Shown: positions 16,855-26,267 of the stretch, in pieces
How positions within the stretch are numbered: the first letter of the stretch is position 1
How the letters are laid out: every line of letters begins with the position of its first letter
Source: CAIODY01 sp046051225
GTDB taxonomy: Bacteria; Bacteroidota; Bacteroidia; Chitinophagales; CAIODY01
Assembly (NCBI GenBank): GCA_046051225.1
Contig: JBJOOR010000011.1
Location: 67,876 to 131,875, forward strand
DNA length: 64,000 nt
Direction: 5' to 3'
Notes under the pieces: model-generated
Database searches by the model: none
Told to the model about the DNA's origin: nothing
What the model saw: only the letters and a program-made list of their open reading frames with translations
Program-made: the position numbers and the translations under genes

Positions 16855-16977
16855 AAACAGCGAACTAATCCCAACTTTTATGCTCTATTTTATGTAAAGC
16901 AAATTAATCTACAATCATTAGTTTTTTCATTGCTAAATTCATTTCTTTAGTTTCGAAAATTTTTCAAAAGCAATTAT

Positions 16978-16985
16978 TACTTTTG
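16978..16985 (+). promoter_or_regulatory. -7 element for the sigma-54 regulator gene
   Basis: TACTTTTG followed by G matches TAnnTTTG and lies 29 bases before the ATG at 17015. Confidence 0.45.
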
Positions 16986-17014
16986 GCTTCCCTAAATAAA
17001 AATCAAATTTTACT

Positions 17015-18373
17015 ATGCCCCATATTTTAATTGTTGACGATGAAAAAGCTATTCGTAAATCGCTTCGTGATATTTTGGAATACGAAAAATACACAGTTGA
17101 AGAAGCAGGCGATGGTGCCGAAGCCATTAAATTAATAAAAAACAATGCATTTGATTTGGTATTGTGCGATATAAAAATGCCAAAAAAAGATGGCTTAGAA
17201 GTGCTGGAAGATGCCATGGAATTGAATCCTGATTTACCTTTTGTAATGATAAGTGGTCATGGCAATGTTGAAACTGCTGTTGAAGCTGTGAAAAAAGGAG
17301 CATTTGATTTTATTAGCAAACCACCCGATTTGAATCGGTTATTAATTACACTTCGCAATGCATTGGATAAGCAAACTTTAGTAACTCAAACCAAAGTTTT
17401 AAAACGAAAGGTTACTAAAACCCGTGATATTATTGGCGATTCGAAAGCTATTAAAAAAATAAAAGACACGATTGAAAAAGTAGCTATTACTGATGCCCGT
17501 GTATTAGTAACTGGTGAAAATGGTACTGGTAAAGAGTTGGTGGCAAGATGGTTGCACGAAAAAAGTAATCGCAGCAATGGTCCTATTGTAGAAGTAAATT
17601 GTGCAGCCATACCAAGTGAATTGATTGAAAGCGAATTATTTGGTCATGAAAAAGGTGCATTTACATCAGCCATAAAACAACGTATTGGCAAATTTGAACA
17701 AGCACAAGGCGGCACTTTATTTTTAGATGAAATAGGCGACATGAGCCTTTCGGCACAAGCCAAAGTATTAAGAGCTTTGCAAGAAAATAAAATTACAAGA
17801 GTTGGTGGCGATAAAGATATTCCCGTTGATGTTCGTGTAATAGCGGCTACCAATAAGGATTTAGTAAAAGAAATTGAAAAAAATACTTTCCGTGTAGATT
17901 TATATCATCGCTTAAGCGTAATCTTAATTCATGTGCCTTCGCTTAACGAACGTACAGATGACATTCCATTAATTGCCGAAAAATTTGTGAATGAAATTTG
18001 TGAAGATTATGGCATACCACGAAAAATAATCACACCAAAAGGAATGCATGCTTTGCAAAGCATTCAATGGAATGGTAATATTCGTGAGCTACGAAATGTA
18101 ATTGAACGATTAATTATTTTAAGCGACCAAAAAATAACGGATGAAGATGTAGATACTTATGTAATTGGTGGCAGAGCCAAAGCCAATTCGCTGGAAGATA
18201 TTTACGAACGCTATGAAAAATTTCAGGATTTTAAAGATTATATGGAACGATTATTCATAGAACATAAATTGCAAAAAAATGGTTGGAATGTAACCAAAAC
18301 TGCTGATGAGATTGATATTCAGCGCAGCCATTTATACAACAAAATTGAGAAATACGATTTAAAAAGAGAATAA
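17015..18373 (+). CDS. Sigma-54-dependent response regulator (NtrC family)
   Basis: The 452 residues comprise a receiver domain (1-~120, phospho-Asp in LVLCDIKMPKKDG), an AAA+ domain (~145-370) and a Fis-type helix-turn-helix at the C-terminus (NVTKTADEIDIQRSHLYNKI). Walker A is GENGTGKE and Walker B is GTLFLDEIGDM. The sigma-54-contacting loop reads GAFTSA, with Ser in place of the usual Gly of GAFTGA. It should activate sigma-54 promoters when phosphorylated. No histidine kinase gene is adjacent, so the partner is elsewhere. A lipoprotein and an M48 peptidase gene follow closely on the same strand. Confidence 0.93.
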   Translation: MPHILIVDDEKAIRKSLRDILEYEKYTVEEAGDGAEAIKLIKNNAFDLVLCDIKMPKKDGLEVLEDAMELNPDLPFVMISGHGNVETAVEAVKKGAFDFISKPPDLNRLLITLRNALDKQTLVTQTKVLKRKVTKTRDIIGDSKAIKKIKDTIEKVAITDARVLVTGENGTGKELVARWLHEKSNRSNGPIVEVNCAAIPSELIESELFGHEKGAFTSAIKQRIGKFEQAQGGTLFLDEIGDMSLSAQAKVLRALQENKITRVGGDKDIPVDVRVIAATNKDLVKEIEKNTFRVDLYHRLSVILIHVPSLNERTDDIPLIAEKFVNEICEDYGIPRKIITPKGMHALQSIQWNGNIRELRNVIERLIILSDQKITDEDVDTYVIGGRAKANSLEDIYERYEKFQDFKDYMERLFIEHKLQKNGWNVTKTADEIDIQRSHLYNKIEKYDLKRE

Positions 18374-18397
18374 CAACAATCTAAAAACAAACATAAT

Positions 18398-18835
18398 ATG
18401 CTATCACATTTTTCATTTCGCAAACTTTTTGCAATCTGCTTAATTGCCATTGCAACAACTTCTTTTTCAGCTTGTAATTTATTGGTTGATAAAGATGCAT
18501 TTCAAAAAATTTTAGTTAAAACGGCTGAAGACATGAGTAAGAAATGCCCTATGACGGTAGATTCTGAAACACGATTGGATAATGTAACAGCATTGCCCGA
18601 TAATGAATTACTATATAGCTATACTTTAGTAAATTATGCAAAAGCCGATTTGAATGTAAAAACATTTGAAGATAATATGCGTCCAGTTATTTTAAATGCT
18701 GCTAAAACAAACCCCGATTTAAAAATATTTAGAGATAATAAAACAACTTTAACTTATAGCTATAAAGATAAAGATGGTATATTCTTAACCAAAATTTCGG
18801 CTACCGAAAAAGATTATACTTCCACTACCAAATAA
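18398..18835 (+). CDS. Small lipoprotein of unknown function
   Basis: This is a 145-residue protein with a lipoprotein signal (FRKLFAICLIAIATT, lipobox SFSAC, Cys about residue 26). The rest is a compact hydrophilic domain with KCPMTVDSETRLDNV and LLYSYTLVNY; I do not recognise a named family. It lies 24 bases after the sigma-54 regulator gene and 4 bases before the M48 peptidase gene, so an operon is likely and a shared envelope role with the peptidase is possible. Confidence 0.75.
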   Translation: MLSHFSFRKLFAICLIAIATTSFSACNLLVDKDAFQKILVKTAEDMSKKCPMTVDSETRLDNVTALPDNELLYSYTLVNYAKADLNVKTFEDNMRPVILNAAKTNPDLKIFRDNKTTLTYSYKDKDGIFLTKISATEKDYTSTTK

Positions 18836-18839
18836 TTTT

Positions 18840-19664
18840 ATGATTAAAAAAAGTTCTATTTTTTTTGTGGCAATACTTGCTGCCCAATTATTTTATAGTT
18901 GTACTCAAGTGCCTATCACTGGCAGAAAGCAAATGAATTTGTTGCCCGAAAGCCAAATGATGAGCCTTGCATTAACCAGTTATTCTGATTTTTTAAAACA
19001 AAATAAAGTAGTAACAGGCACACCCGATGCACAAATGGTTCAACGTGTAGGGCAACGCATTTCGCAAGCGGTTTCGGTTTATTTATCAAAAACAAAAAAT
19101 AGCCAACGCATAGCAGGCTATAAATGGGAATTTAATTTGGTAGATAATAAAGAGATGAACGCATGGTGTATGCCTGGCGGCAAAGTAGTAGTTTATACCG
19201 GTTTGTTACCTGTTACACAAAATGAAGATGCATTAGCAGTAGTGCTTGGGCACGAAATTTCGCATGCCATTGCACGGCATGGTAATGAGCGCATGAGTGA
19301 ACAATTAGCATTGCAATTAGGTGGTGTGGGCTTGCAAGTGGCTATGAGCAATAAACCACAGGCTACTCAAAATATTTTTAATCAAGCCTATGGTATTGGT
19401 TCGGCAGTAGGCATTGCTTTACCACATTCTAGAAGTCAGGAAACCGAAGCTGATGAAATGGGATTGATTTTTATGGCATTGGCAGGGTACAATCCATCAG
19501 CAGCTTCGCCATTTTGGCAACGTATGAAAAGTATGACTGGCAACAGCAAACCACCAGCATTATTAAGCACACATCCAAGCGATGAAACACGAATTAACAA
19601 CATGAAAGTGTTTGTACCAAAGGCTCAAGCTTATGTAAATAAGTATGGTGTTTTAGCAAAATAA
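18840..19664 (+). CDS. M48 family zinc metallopeptidase lipoprotein
   Basis: This 274-residue protein has a lipobox (FYSC, Cys about residue 21) and the zinc motif in LGHEISHAIARHGNERM (HExxH), with the third ligand in ETEADEMGL. This matches envelope quality-control peptidases such as BepA/LoiP, which degrade or help fold outer-membrane proteins. The TPR domain of BepA is lacking, so it is closer to the short LoiP/YcaL type. Context: lipoprotein gene 4 bases upstream, plsC 7 bases downstream. Confidence 0.93.
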   Translation: MIKKSSIFFVAILAAQLFYSCTQVPITGRKQMNLLPESQMMSLALTSYSDFLKQNKVVTGTPDAQMVQRVGQRISQAVSVYLSKTKNSQRIAGYKWEFNLVDNKEMNAWCMPGGKVVVYTGLLPVTQNEDALAVVLGHEISHAIARHGNERMSEQLALQLGGVGLQVAMSNKPQATQNIFNQAYGIGSAVGIALPHSRSQETEADEMGLIFMALAGYNPSAASPFWQRMKSMTGNSKPPALLSTHPSDETRINNMKVFVPKAQAYVNKYGVLAK

Positions 19665-19671
19665 ATTTGCT

Positions 19672-20418
19672 ATGCAGTTTTTTAAAAATATTTATGGGGT
19701 AATTTTTTACATGGCAATAATGATAGTATTTATACCATTAATGCCCATTATTTGGATTTTATTATCCTTTGAAAAAGCTTACCCCACTGTTCATTTTTTT
19801 AGAATATGGTGGGCAAAAATTTCACTATGGTTGTGCTTCTATATCTACAAAATTGATTGGGATGAAAAGCTGAATAAAAAACAGAATTATGTAATCTGTT
19901 TTAACCACACTTCGCATTTAGATATATTGCTTTTGTTTGTGGTTTTAAATCCATTGTTTATTAGGTTTATGGCAAAAGCCGAGTTAGGCAAAATTCCAAT
20001 ATTCGGTAAATTTTTTACTACCATCGATTTTAGTGTTGATAGAAACAATTCGGACGATGCCCGAAAAGCTTATCTTAGAGCAGACAAGGCTTTAAACGAT
20101 GGTCATAGTATTGCCATTGCACCCGAAGGTGGCACAACTAAAAATCCACCACATCTAAAACCTTTTAAAAGTGGCGCTTTCAGATTAGCCATCGAACATA
20201 AAGTGCCTATTTTAGTGTTAACATTTTATGATAATTGGCGAATATTACCGAGTACAGGCAAGCGCCAAGGCTGGTGTTTAAGCAGGGTGCATGTTCATCA
20301 ACCCATCGAAACTAAAGATTTAAAACCCGAAGATTATAAAATACTTAGCGATAAAGTTCGAAATTTATTGCAAGCAGATTTAGAAACTAAGTTTCCCAAT
20401 GCTTTTAAGTCTTACTAA
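19672..20418 (+). CDS. plsC: 1-acyl-sn-glycerol-3-phosphate acyltransferase
   Basis: PlsC transfers a second acyl chain to lysophosphatidic acid, giving phosphatidic acid for membrane lipids. The 248 residues fit the family. One or two N-terminal membrane helices (residues ~5-30) are followed by the HX4D catalytic motif in FNHTSHLDI (~residue 77), an FxxR-type stretch, and the substrate motif APEGGTTKNPPHLKPFKSGA, a variant of PEGTR. It lies in a tight plus-strand run; the next gene starts 1 base after its stop. Confidence 0.9.
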   Translation: MQFFKNIYGVIFYMAIMIVFIPLMPIIWILLSFEKAYPTVHFFRIWWAKISLWLCFYIYKIDWDEKLNKKQNYVICFNHTSHLDILLLFVVLNPLFIRFMAKAELGKIPIFGKFFTTIDFSVDRNNSDDARKAYLRADKALNDGHSIAIAPEGGTTKNPPHLKPFKSGAFRLAIEHKVPILVLTFYDNWRILPSTGKRQGWCLSRVHVHQPIETKDLKPEDYKILSDKVRNLLQADLETKFPNAFKSY

Positions 20419-20419
20419 A

Positions 20420-21199
20420 ATGAAAAAAACAATTACTCTTATTGGTTCGGGCAATGTAGCTACACAGCTAGGTTTAGCATTGTTAAGTAATGATTTTTTA
20501 ATTCATCAAGTGGTAAGCAAAAGTTTAGCTAACGCTAAAAAATTAGCCAACAAATTAAATTGTAAAGCATTTAATTCGTTTGAAAAAACAACACCATCCG
20601 ATATTTATTTAATAGCGGTAAATGATGATGCTATAAAAATTGTAGCTCAACAAATTCATCAATTAATAAAAAAAAATGCTGCAAAAAAGCCTTTACTGAT
20701 GCATACTTCGGGGTCGGTAAGTGTAGGTGTTTTAAGAAATAATAATTGCGAATGCGGTATTTTATACCCTTTGCAAACTATCAAAAAAAATGAACCTCTT
20801 GATTTTATGAATGTGCCTATTATTTATTTCAGCGAAAACAAAGTGGCATTAAAATCAATACAGTCAATTGCTCAAAAGCTAAGTAATAATAGTATTAAAT
20901 TAAATGATGAACAACGCTTGGCATTGCATATTGCAGCCGTATTTACCAATAATTTTGCTAACCACATGGTAACAATTGCACAATTGATTTGTAAAAAAAA
21001 TAAAATCGATTTTAAATTATTGCAACCATTATTAGCCGAAACTTTTGAAAAATTAAAAACCAAAAAAGCTGCCCAAGTGCAAACAGGGCCAGCAAAACGA
21101 AACGATAAAACCACTATTAAAAAGCATTTGCAATTTTTAAAATCTTTGCCCGAACAAAAAGTTTACATAGCTGTTACCAATAGTATTATACAACAATGA
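20420..21199 (+). CDS. Rossmann-fold/DUF2520 domain protein
   Basis: The 259-residue protein begins with a dinucleotide-binding motif (TLIGSGNVATQLG) and ends in a helical DUF2520 domain (residues ~125-255, with NFANHM and QTGPAKRND). The fold resembles NADP oxidoreductases of the F420/6-phosphogluconate type, but the substrate is unknown. The ATG at 20420 puts the Rossmann motif directly at the N-terminus; an upstream reading from 20399 would overlap plsC and adds no recognised sequence. Its stop overlaps the next gene (ATGA). Confidence 0.85.
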   Translation: MKKTITLIGSGNVATQLGLALLSNDFLIHQVVSKSLANAKKLANKLNCKAFNSFEKTTPSDIYLIAVNDDAIKIVAQQIHQLIKKNAAKKPLLMHTSGSVSVGVLRNNNCECGILYPLQTIKKNEPLDFMNVPIIYFSENKVALKSIQSIAQKLSNNSIKLNDEQRLALHIAAVFTNNFANHMVTIAQLICKKNKIDFKLLQPLLAETFEKLKTKKAAQVQTGPAKRNDKTTIKKHLQFLKSLPEQKVYIAVTNSIIQQ

Positions 21200-22107
21200 A
21201 AAAAATAATATTAGCAGGTGGTAGCGGTTTTTTAGGAAAATCAATAGTAGATTTTTTTGATGAAACCGAATATCAATTTGTGATTTTAAGTAGAACTATT
21301 TTTACGTTGAATAAAAAAAATTGTACCGTAAAAATATGGGATGGAAAAAATATGGGTGATTGGAGTAGTGAATTAGAAGGTGCTGAAGCGGTTATTAATC
21401 TTTCGGGCAAAAATGTAAATTGCCGATACACTGAAAAAAATAAAACTGATATTTTAGCTTCTAGAATTGATTCTACAAATGCAATTGGTAATGCTATTAT
21501 AAATTGCAAAAATCCACCCAAAGTATGGATGAATGCTTCATCGGCTACATTGTACGAATATACCGAAACTGAAAATCAAACAGAAGATTGCAAGAAATAT
21601 AACGATGATTTTTCTACGCATGTATGTTTAGAGTGGGAAAAAACATTGAACCATTTTGAAACAAAAAATACAAGAAAAATAGCCTTACGAATTTCTATAG
21701 TATTGGGTAAAAATGATGGCGTATTTACCCGATTAAAAATGCTTACTCAATATGGCTTAGGCGGTAAACAAGGCAACGGAAAGCAATATGTAAGTTGGAT
21801 TCACATTGCAGATTTTTGTAGATGTATTGAGTTTTTTATAAACCAACAAACTGCTAATGGTGCTTATAATCTTTGTACATCTAATCCTATTACGAATGAA
21901 AATTTGATGCAAACTTTTAGGCAAAAAATGAATATCCCTTTTGGTATTCCTTCGCCAAAATTTATGCTAGAATTAGGTGCTTTAATAATTGGAACAGAAA
22001 CCGAATTGATTTTAAAAAGCAGGAAGGTAGTGCCTAAAAAAATAATGGATGAAGGATTTATATTCCTTCACCCATCGATTGATAAAGCTATTGAAAGCTT
22101 GCTATAG
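21196..22107 (+). CDS. TIGR01777 family epimerase-like oxidoreductase (SDR fold, DUF1731)
   Basis: The 303 residues start with a GGSGFLGKS nucleotide-binding loop and contain a VINLSGKNVNCRYTEKNK stretch typical of the TIGR01777/YfcH family; the C-terminal DUF1731 piece (PSPKFMLELGALIIGTETEL) is present. The physiological reaction of the family is poorly known. The start overlaps the DUF2520 gene stop by 4 bases. The stop is only 5 bases from the stop of the convergent lipoprotein gene and no terminator hairpin lies between. Confidence 0.9.
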   Translation: MKKIILAGGSGFLGKSIVDFFDETEYQFVILSRTIFTLNKKNCTVKIWDGKNMGDWSSELEGAEAVINLSGKNVNCRYTEKNKTDILASRIDSTNAIGNAIINCKNPPKVWMNASSATLYEYTETENQTEDCKKYNDDFSTHVCLEWEKTLNHFETKNTRKIALRISIVLGKNDGVFTRLKMLTQYGLGGKQGNGKQYVSWIHIADFCRCIEFFINQQTANGAYNLCTSNPITNENLMQTFRQKMNIPFGIPSPKFMLELGALIIGTETELILKSRKVVPKKIMDEGFIFLHPSIDKAIESLL

Positions 22108-22112
22108 AGTGT

Positions 22113-22517
22113 TTAATCGTTTTTAGTTTCGATAAATGATTCATCAGTTAAATACAATGAATAAATACCATGTGTAGAAGTTAATTTTTGAAATTTCCAT
22201 TGCGATACTTTTTTAGGATCAATGCTTACTAATTTACCATCTTTTTCTAAAATTATTTTTTTAATTACACTTATATCATTTCCCAATTCTTTGTTGTGGA
22301 TAGATTCGTCTGCCACTTTTTCTGTATAAATACTCATCCCCATTTTTTTCTGAATATCAAACGATATGCTTGCATCGCCCTTTAAATCAACGGTTTGAAC
22401 TTTCATCTGCACATTGCCTGTAGTTGAATTATTATAAACCATATAATCGTATGTAACTTCTTTTTTGCATGATGCAAAAAGTAAAACTGCTGCTGTAATA
22501 ATTAAAATGTGTTTCAT
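22113..22517 (-). CDS. Small lipoprotein of unknown function
   Basis: From the ATG at 22517 the product has 134 residues with a lipoprotein signal (HILIITAAVLLFASC, Cys about residue 17). The mature part carries charged, beta-prone sequence with no family I recognise. An ORF open further upstream would add a His/Thr-rich stretch coded by a TG/CA dinucleotide tract just before the start; this is unlikely to be translated. The gene converges with the TIGR01777 gene. Confidence 0.7.
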   Translation of the reverse strand: MKHILIITAAVLLFASCKKEVTYDYMVYNNSTTGNVQMKVQTVDLKGDASISFDIQKKMGMSIYTEKVADESIHNKELGNDISVIKKIILEKDGKLVSIDPKKVSQWKFQKLTSTHGIYSLYLTDESFIETKND

Positions 22518-22775
22518 GTGTGTATGTGTGTGTGTGGTTGAATAATTTTGTTTGGTTTGATGATGTAAAGATATTAACCACAGCAAGCGATTACAACAGC
22601 ATTACATCTGATTTTAATACGTGATAAAACTTATTTTGATATATAAAACTGATATGCTGCAACAAATAGTTCATTTTATTGAGCAAAAAGAAAAATAAAG
22701 TGAATTGATTTTTTATTTAAACTGAATAATTATTCATCATTTAATTAATTTTAACTCACAATAGTTATACATCAC

Positions 22776-24956
22776 GTGGCATTTCCTTTTTATCCCCAGC
22801 ATGACCAAATGGATTGTGGTCCAGCTTGTTTGCGAATGTTAGCTAAATATTATGGCAAAAATGTTTCGCTACAATATTTACGCAATCAAATGCATTTAAG
22901 TCGAACTGGCGTAAGTATGCTATCTATCAGCCATGCAGCCGAAAAAATTGGTTTTAGAACCATGTCGTCTGCCAAAGTTAAATGGGATGATTTGGTAGAT
23001 AAAGTACCTTTTCCTTGCCTACTTTTTTGGGACGAAAAACATTATGTGATTCTATATAAAATAAAAAATAATATAGCCTACATAGCAGATCCTGCACATG
23101 AATTGGTAAAACTTAATAAGCAAGAATTTATAAAAAGTTTTTATAATAAAGAATCCGAAAGCGGTTTGGTAATGGCATTAGAGCCTACGCCCGAATTTTT
23201 TAAAAACGATTTTGGCGAAGAACAAAAACGTTCGTTGGCTTATTTATTTAATTATTTAAAGCCTTATAAGCAGCTGATGATACAGCTTGCCATTGGTTTA
23301 TTGGTAGCTAGTTTATTCGATTTGTTGATGCCTTTTTTAACTCAATCAATGGTAGATAAGGGCATTAATTATCAAAATATTGGCTTTGTAAATTTAATTT
23401 TATTAGCACAAGTAATGATTTTTTTTAGTCGTATTGCTATTGAAATGGTACGCAACAGAATATTATTGCATGTAGGCTTTAGAGTAAACATTGCTCTAAT
23501 TAGCGATTATTTATACAAAATAATGCAGTTGCCTGTTCCATTTTTCGAATCAAAAATGATTGGCGATATAACACAACGAATTTTAGACCATAAGCGCATT
23601 GAAAATTTTTTAACACAAACCAGTCTGCAAACTATTTTCAGCTTATTTAATTTAGTAATTTTTGCTTTGGTATTAAGTGTTTTTAGTTGGAAAATAGTAT
23701 TACTTTTTTTATTGGGTAGTGCTTTATCAATAGGTTGGATACTGGCATTTCAAAAGCGGATGAAAAACTTAGACTATGTAATGTTTAAGCGTCAGGCAAT
23801 GCATCAAAGCAATTTAGTAGAGCTGCTTACGGGCATGCCCGAAATAAAATTAAATGGTACTGAAAAACAAAAACGGTGGGATTGGGAACGCATTCAAATT
23901 CAGATGTTTCAAATAAAAATGAAAATGCTGAATACATCGCAATTGCAACAAGCAGGGAGTGGTTTTTTTAATCAATTTAGAAATCTTATTATCACGTATG
24001 TAGCTGCACGATTAGTTATTGAAGGACAAATATCGCTGGGCACAATGATGGCCATATCTTATATTATTGGGCAGATGAGTGCACCAATTGAAAGGCTGTT
24101 AGATTTTTTTCGGTCGTTGCAAGATGCTCAAATTTCTATTGATAGATTAAGCGAAGTAAACAATATGAAAAATGAAGTGGATGAGTCAATTCAAGTAATT
24201 AATGAATTGCCTAAAGATAAAACTATTCATTTACAAAATTTATCATTTGGTTATGAAGGGCCTAATCATACACAGGTATTAAAAGATATTTCTTTGCATA
24301 TTCCAGCAGGAAAAGTTACTGCAATTGTAGGTACTAGCGGTAGCGGAAAAACTACTTTGCTTAAATTATTACTAAAGTTTTATGAACCTATAGCTGGTGA
24401 AATAGTAGTGGGCGATGTATCGCTACATTCCATCAATTCGGAAATATGGCGAAATAAAATTGGAGCAGTAATGCAAGATGGATTTATTTTTACCGATACC
24501 ATTACTAAAAATATTGCTGGCAGCGACGATGATGTGGATGCTGAAAAATTAATACAAGCGGTAAAAATTGCAAATATTGATGCTTTTATAAAAGTATTGC
24601 CTAATGGATTTGCAACCAAAATTGGTAATGGCGGTACAGGATTAAGTATGGGGCAAAAACAGCGAATGCTTATTGCCAGGGCAGTGTATAAAAATCCTGA
24701 TTATTTATTTTTTGATGAAGCTACAAGCTCGTTGGATGCAAATAATGAAAAATATATTATGCAACATCTTAAAGAATTTTATAAAAACAGAACTGTATTA
24801 ATTGTAGCTCACAGATTAAGCACTGTAAAAGAAGCCGACCAAATATTAGTAATGGAAGATGGAAAAATAGTAGAACAGGGCAATCATAAATCATTAACCG
24901 AAGCACAAGGAAAGTATTTTGAATTAGTGAAAAACCAGTTGGAATTAGGAAAATAA
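22776..24956 (+). CDS. Peptidase-containing ABC exporter (C39 peptidase, permease, ATPase)
   Basis: The 726-residue protein has an N-terminal C39 cysteine peptidase (residues ~1-130: Cys in QMDCGPACLRMLAKYYG, His in KHYVILYKI, Asp in YIADPA), a six-helix permease domain (~165-440) and an ABC ATPase (Walker A GTSGSGKTT, signature LSMGQKQR, Walker B YLFFDEATSS, H-loop His in AHRL). This class trims double-glycine leader peptides and exports bacteriocins or signal peptides. The start is GTG at 22776: an in-frame TAA at 22752 leaves no upstream ATG or GTG. A HlyD-type adaptor gene follows. No precursor gene was recognised. Confidence 0.93.
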   Translation: MAFPFYPQHDQMDCGPACLRMLAKYYGKNVSLQYLRNQMHLSRTGVSMLSISHAAEKIGFRTMSSAKVKWDDLVDKVPFPCLLFWDEKHYVILYKIKNNIAYIADPAHELVKLNKQEFIKSFYNKESESGLVMALEPTPEFFKNDFGEEQKRSLAYLFNYLKPYKQLMIQLAIGLLVASLFDLLMPFLTQSMVDKGINYQNIGFVNLILLAQVMIFFSRIAIEMVRNRILLHVGFRVNIALISDYLYKIMQLPVPFFESKMIGDITQRILDHKRIENFLTQTSLQTIFSLFNLVIFALVLSVFSWKIVLLFLLGSALSIGWILAFQKRMKNLDYVMFKRQAMHQSNLVELLTGMPEIKLNGTEKQKRWDWERIQIQMFQIKMKMLNTSQLQQAGSGFFNQFRNLIITYVAARLVIEGQISLGTMMAISYIIGQMSAPIERLLDFFRSLQDAQISIDRLSEVNNMKNEVDESIQVINELPKDKTIHLQNLSFGYEGPNHTQVLKDISLHIPAGKVTAIVGTSGSGKTTLLKLLLKFYEPIAGEIVVGDVSLHSINSEIWRNKIGAVMQDGFIFTDTITKNIAGSDDDVDAEKLIQAVKIANIDAFIKVLPNGFATKIGNGGTGLSMGQKQRMLIARAVYKNPDYLFFDEATSSLDANNEKYIMQHLKEFYKNRTVLIVAHRLSTVKEADQILVMEDGKIVEQGNHKSLTEAQGKYFELVKNQLELGK

Positions 24957-24972
24957 TAAGCCGCAAATAAAA

Positions 24973-26265
24973 ATGAGTATTTATACGAATGAAAATAGCG
25001 AACTAATTAGCAAACCACCTGGCTGGCTAACCAGATGGGGTATTATTATTATTGCGGCAACGGTTGTTTTGTTTTTCACGATGGCATATTTTATTAAATA
25101 TCCCGATGTGGTATCGGGGGTTATTATTATCACTTCGCCCACACCACCTGCTAATGTGCCGGCAAGGTCGGCTGGTAAAATATGCAAGCTGTATATTAAA
25201 AATAATGATACCGTAAATATTGGCGATTATCTTGCTGTGATTGAAAACACAGCTAATATGGATGATATTATTAAGTTGAAAAAAGAAATTGAATCGGTAA
25301 ATATTGATAGCCTATTAATGGTTGAACCCAATCAATCGCAAATAAAAATTTTACCACATTTAACCAATATGATGCATGTGGGCGAAATTCAAAATTTCTA
25401 CAACCAATTTTATGATGCATTAAAAAAACATCAAATTGTGATATCGGATAAATCGTATCATAAAATTGCGGTGGCATTGCAAAATCAATTAAAAGAATAC
25501 GAATCGCTGAATGAACAAATAGATGAACAGAATAAAATTATTGCTAAAAAAACCGATTTAGAAAAAGATAAATTAAATAAAGATGAATTGCTACGAGATG
25601 AAAAAATATTAAGCAGCCGAGATTTAGAAGAAAGCAGAAAAAGATATTTTGACCAATTGGTTTCGTTAAAAAATAATCAATCATTGCTTACTCAAAATAT
25701 TTTACGCAGCAAAGAGTATGAAAAAAACTTAGTTCAAAATGAAAAAAGCTATCGTGATCAATTAAACGAAAGTCTTACCAACTTGCGTACAAGCTACGAA
25801 CAATTAAGCACCGAATTATACAGATGGGAGCAACGCTACATTCTTAAATCGCCCATTAAGGGCAAAGTTAGCATGATGAAATATTGGGCAGAAAACCAAT
25901 ATGTAAATGATGGCGATATTGTGTTTACCATTATTCCTAAAAATGAACAATTATTGGGCAAGGCATACATACCAATTATGAATAGTGGTAAAATAAAAAT
26001 AGGGCAGCAGGTAAAAATTAAATTAGACAATTTTCCATTTCAAGAGTATGGTATTATTAAAGGTGTGGTAAAAAATATTTCGGCAATACCCATGAACGGA
26101 AAATATATTGTGGATATAGATTTGCCCTATGGCAATAAAACTACTTATAATCGTATATTGCCTAATGGCGCCGAGCTACAAGGCAATGCCGATATCATTA
26201 CTCAAAATATTAGGCTGATGCAAAAGTTTTTCGAGCCTTTTAAAAATTTAAAAAACAATCAATAA
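24973..26265 (+). CDS. HlyD-family membrane fusion (adaptor) protein
   Basis: This 430-residue protein has a short cytoplasmic N-terminus, one transmembrane helix (~22-45), a beta half-domain (GKICKLYIKNNDTVNIGDYL), a long coiled-coil (~140-280, rich in Glu/Lys/Gln/Leu) and a second lipoyl-like half (LKSPIKGKVSMMKYWAENQY) with a beta-barrel region (GQQVKIKLDNFPFQEYG). It links an inner-membrane ABC exporter to an outer-membrane channel in type I secretion. It lies 16 bases downstream of the C39 exporter gene. No TolC-like gene is nearby. Confidence 0.92.
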   Translation: MSIYTNENSELISKPPGWLTRWGIIIIAATVVLFFTMAYFIKYPDVVSGVIIITSPTPPANVPARSAGKICKLYIKNNDTVNIGDYLAVIENTANMDDIIKLKKEIESVNIDSLLMVEPNQSQIKILPHLTNMMHVGEIQNFYNQFYDALKKHQIVISDKSYHKIAVALQNQLKEYESLNEQIDEQNKIIAKKTDLEKDKLNKDELLRDEKILSSRDLEESRKRYFDQLVSLKNNQSLLTQNILRSKEYEKNLVQNEKSYRDQLNESLTNLRTSYEQLSTELYRWEQRYILKSPIKGKVSMMKYWAENQYVNDGDIVFTIIPKNEQLLGKAYIPIMNSGKIKIGQQVKIKLDNFPFQEYGIIKGVVKNISAIPMNGKYIVDIDLPYGNKTTYNRILPNGAELQGNADIITQNIRLMQKFFEPFKNLKNNQ

Positions 26266-26267
26266 AG

